Under the pieces are notes generated by a model that saw only the letters and a program-made list of their open reading frames with translations, was not told the DNA's origin and ran no database searches. Shown here in pieces: positions 6,198 through 6,831 of a stretch of DNA of 6,831 bases. Both the position numbers and the translations under genes were made by a program. The first letter of the stretch is position 1. Every line of letters begins with the position of its first letter. This DNA comes from an uncultured Clostridia bacterium (GTDB taxonomy: Bacteria; Bacillota; Clostridia; Oscillospirales; Acutalibacteraceae): contig CANQLQ010000108.1 in the NCBI GenBank assembly GCA_947624755.1, positions 1-6,831 of the forward strand, given 5' to 3'.

Positions 6198-6428
6198 ATG
6201 ATTGACAAGCTAAAAGAAATTTTCGCTCGGTACAGCGACGCAGAAACCGAAGAAATAACTGCCGACACCGTAATTCTTCGTGATCTCGGTCTTAACTCAT
6301 ATTCAATTATTGAAATTATTAACGACATTGAAGATGAGCTTAACATTGAAATTCCGGACAGTATTCTTCCGGATATTAAGACCGTCGGAGATATAGTTAA
6401 TTACCTGGATAAAGCAGGAGCATGTTGA
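6198..6428 (+). CDS. Acyl carrier protein (stand-alone, DSL-variant)
   Basis: This 76-residue acidic protein has the four-helix carrier fold. The phosphopantetheine site is Ser34 in LRDLGLNSYSIIEII, where the usual DSL/DSM is NSY; the Asp before the serine is replaced by Asn33. The second half (IEDELNIEIPDSILPDIKTVGDIVNYL) is typical of acyl or peptidyl carrier proteins. A phosphopantetheinyl transferase would convert it to the holo form, and it would carry a thioester-bound acyl group. The start is secure: AAGGAG (6186-6191) lies 6 nt before the ATG. It follows the ligase on the same strand, separated by 182 nt that are mostly repeat copy 2, with no obvious terminator. The variant motif and the ligase partner suggest a dedicated pathway rather than the housekeeping fatty acid synthase carrier, which normally sits with fab genes. 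It ends in Cys. Confidence 0.9.
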   Translation: MIDKLKEIFARYSDAETEEITADTVILRDLGLNSYSIIEIINDIEDELNIEIPDSILPDIKTVGDIVNYLDKAGAC

Positions 6429-6547
6429 CACTGACAGAAAGACTTAATTTTGAGTGTTGAAATGCTCCGATAAAAATCTAAGGAAGCGCTGATTAATTCA
6501 TGGCGTCTTAATTGGATAGGAATTTTTTCGTCAGTTTGTTCAAAATA

Positions 6548-6594
6548 TTAAGGGGCTGCCGCAAATCGGTAAAACGAAGTGCGACAGCTCCTAA
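6548..6594. repeat. Long-stem hairpin, possible terminator for the ligase-carrier operon
   Basis: GGGGCTGCCGCA (6552-6563) pairs with TGCGACAGCTCC (6580-6591) around a 16-nt centre. The stem has one wobble and one mismatch and is extended by A/T pairs on the outside. ATTTTT follows at 6595-6600, so the RNA could act as a terminator about 165 nt after the carrier protein stop. Equally it may be an intergenic hairpin repeat inserted in copy 3. Confidence 0.5.
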
Positions 6595-6635
6595 ATTTTT
6601 GGAATATAAAAAAGATACTTTCAAATTAGAGACAA

Positions 6636-6707
6636 AGTGTTTTCGCGGTGTAAAATTATAATTTTATATAATTTCTATCCCGCGTAACTCCTGCGGGCGA
6701 TGCCCGC
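6636..6707 (-). repeat. 72-bp block, inverted copy of 3980-4050
   Basis: Read on the minus strand, this block matches 3980-4050 almost base for base, including the hairpin GCGGGC-GAT-GCCCGC (6693-6707), CCCGCG, the AT-rich middle and the CGCGGTGTAAAAT edge. The competing CCCGC (6679-6683) is kept as well. It lies inside copy 3 in the opposite orientation relative to the shared left terminal repeat. Confidence 0.75.
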
Positions 6708-6780
6708 CGCGTAATTGCCGCACGCCATGCGTGCCACCTCTCCGTCACACTGCGTGTGACACCTCCCCTTTCAGGGGAGG
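6693..6780. repeat. Cluster of four perfect triloop hairpins
   Basis: Four perfect stems occur within 88 bp, each with a 3-nt loop: GCGGGC/GCCCGC (6693-6707, loop GAT), GCACGC/GCGTGC (6720-6734, loop CAT), GTCACAC/GTGTGAC (6744-6760, loop TGC) and CCTCCCCT/AGGGGAGG (6762-6780, loop TTC). Local GC content is far above the rest of the window. None is followed by a T-run, so they are not classical terminators. They look like intergenic hairpin repeats of the kind scattered in clostridial genomes. Confidence 0.65.
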
Positions 6781-6831
6781 CAAAATTGCTTAACCGAAAA
6801 ATTACGAAAATAAGTTCAGCACCAAGCCGTG

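Larger units (their letters stand above)
6479..6831 (+). mobile_element. MITE-like repeat, copy 3 (left end; right end not seen) in a gene-free composite region
   Basis: The left end TA-AGGAAGCGCTGATTAATT (6479-6498) is nearly identical to copy 1, and similarity continues to TTAATTGG (about 6515). It then shares the AATTTTTTCGT tract with copy 2 (near 6051-6063). After that come a GGGGCTGCCGCA hairpin, a block inverted relative to copy 1, and three further triloop hairpins. No right terminal repeat is visible before the window ends, so the element is open, composite or interrupted by other repeats. There is no open frame with a ribosome site anywhere in 6429-6831. Confidence 0.6.

Noticed and set aside
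3940..6831. CRISPR array
   Set aside because: The repeats are over 150 bp, diverged, irregularly spaced and separated by genes; there are no uniform spacers and no cas genes.

Overview
The window is AT-rich bacterial DNA. Codon use, strong AGGAG-type ribosome sites, consensus sigma-70 promoters and the gene types suggest a low-GC Firmicute, most likely a gut clostridium of the Ruminococcus/Oscillospiraceae kind. That placement is inference from style; no marker gene is present.

Layout. (1) 15-2125, minus strand: a two-gene operon with an MFS transporter (932-2125) followed by a membrane-anchored calcineurin-like metallophosphoesterase (15-935). Start and stop overlap as ATGA, and one consensus promoter lies at 2171-2199. 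The phosphoesterase ends at an in-frame TGA inside what looks like a conserved C-terminal motif, so it may be a nonsense allele. (2) 2126-2530: divergent intergenic region carrying promoters for both sides. (3) 2531-3859, plus strand: an intracellular class 3-type lipase with an intact Ser-Asp-His triad. (4) 3860-4410: intergenic region holding a weak terminator, a complete repeat element (copy 1), a strong terminator, and an AT-rich ligase leader with a perfect inverted repeat. (5) 4411-6015 and 6198-6428, plus strand: an AMP-forming acyl ligase and a stand-alone acyl carrier protein, with repeat copy 2 between them. (6) 6429-6831: no gene; repeat copy 3 and a dense set of hairpins.

How the genes may work together: the ligase and carrier protein form an acyl-activation and acyl-carrier pair. 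The lipase upstream could supply free fatty acid, but a terminator separates it, so that link is only neighbourhood. The MFS/phosphoesterase operon looks unrelated.

The most striking feature is the repeat family. Three related elements within about 2.9 kb start with TA-AGGAAGC and carry imperfect terminal inverted repeats, an internal conserved hairpin and no coding capacity (MITE-like). One supplies the ligase stop codon, and a 71-bp internal block is shared by two copies in opposite orientation.
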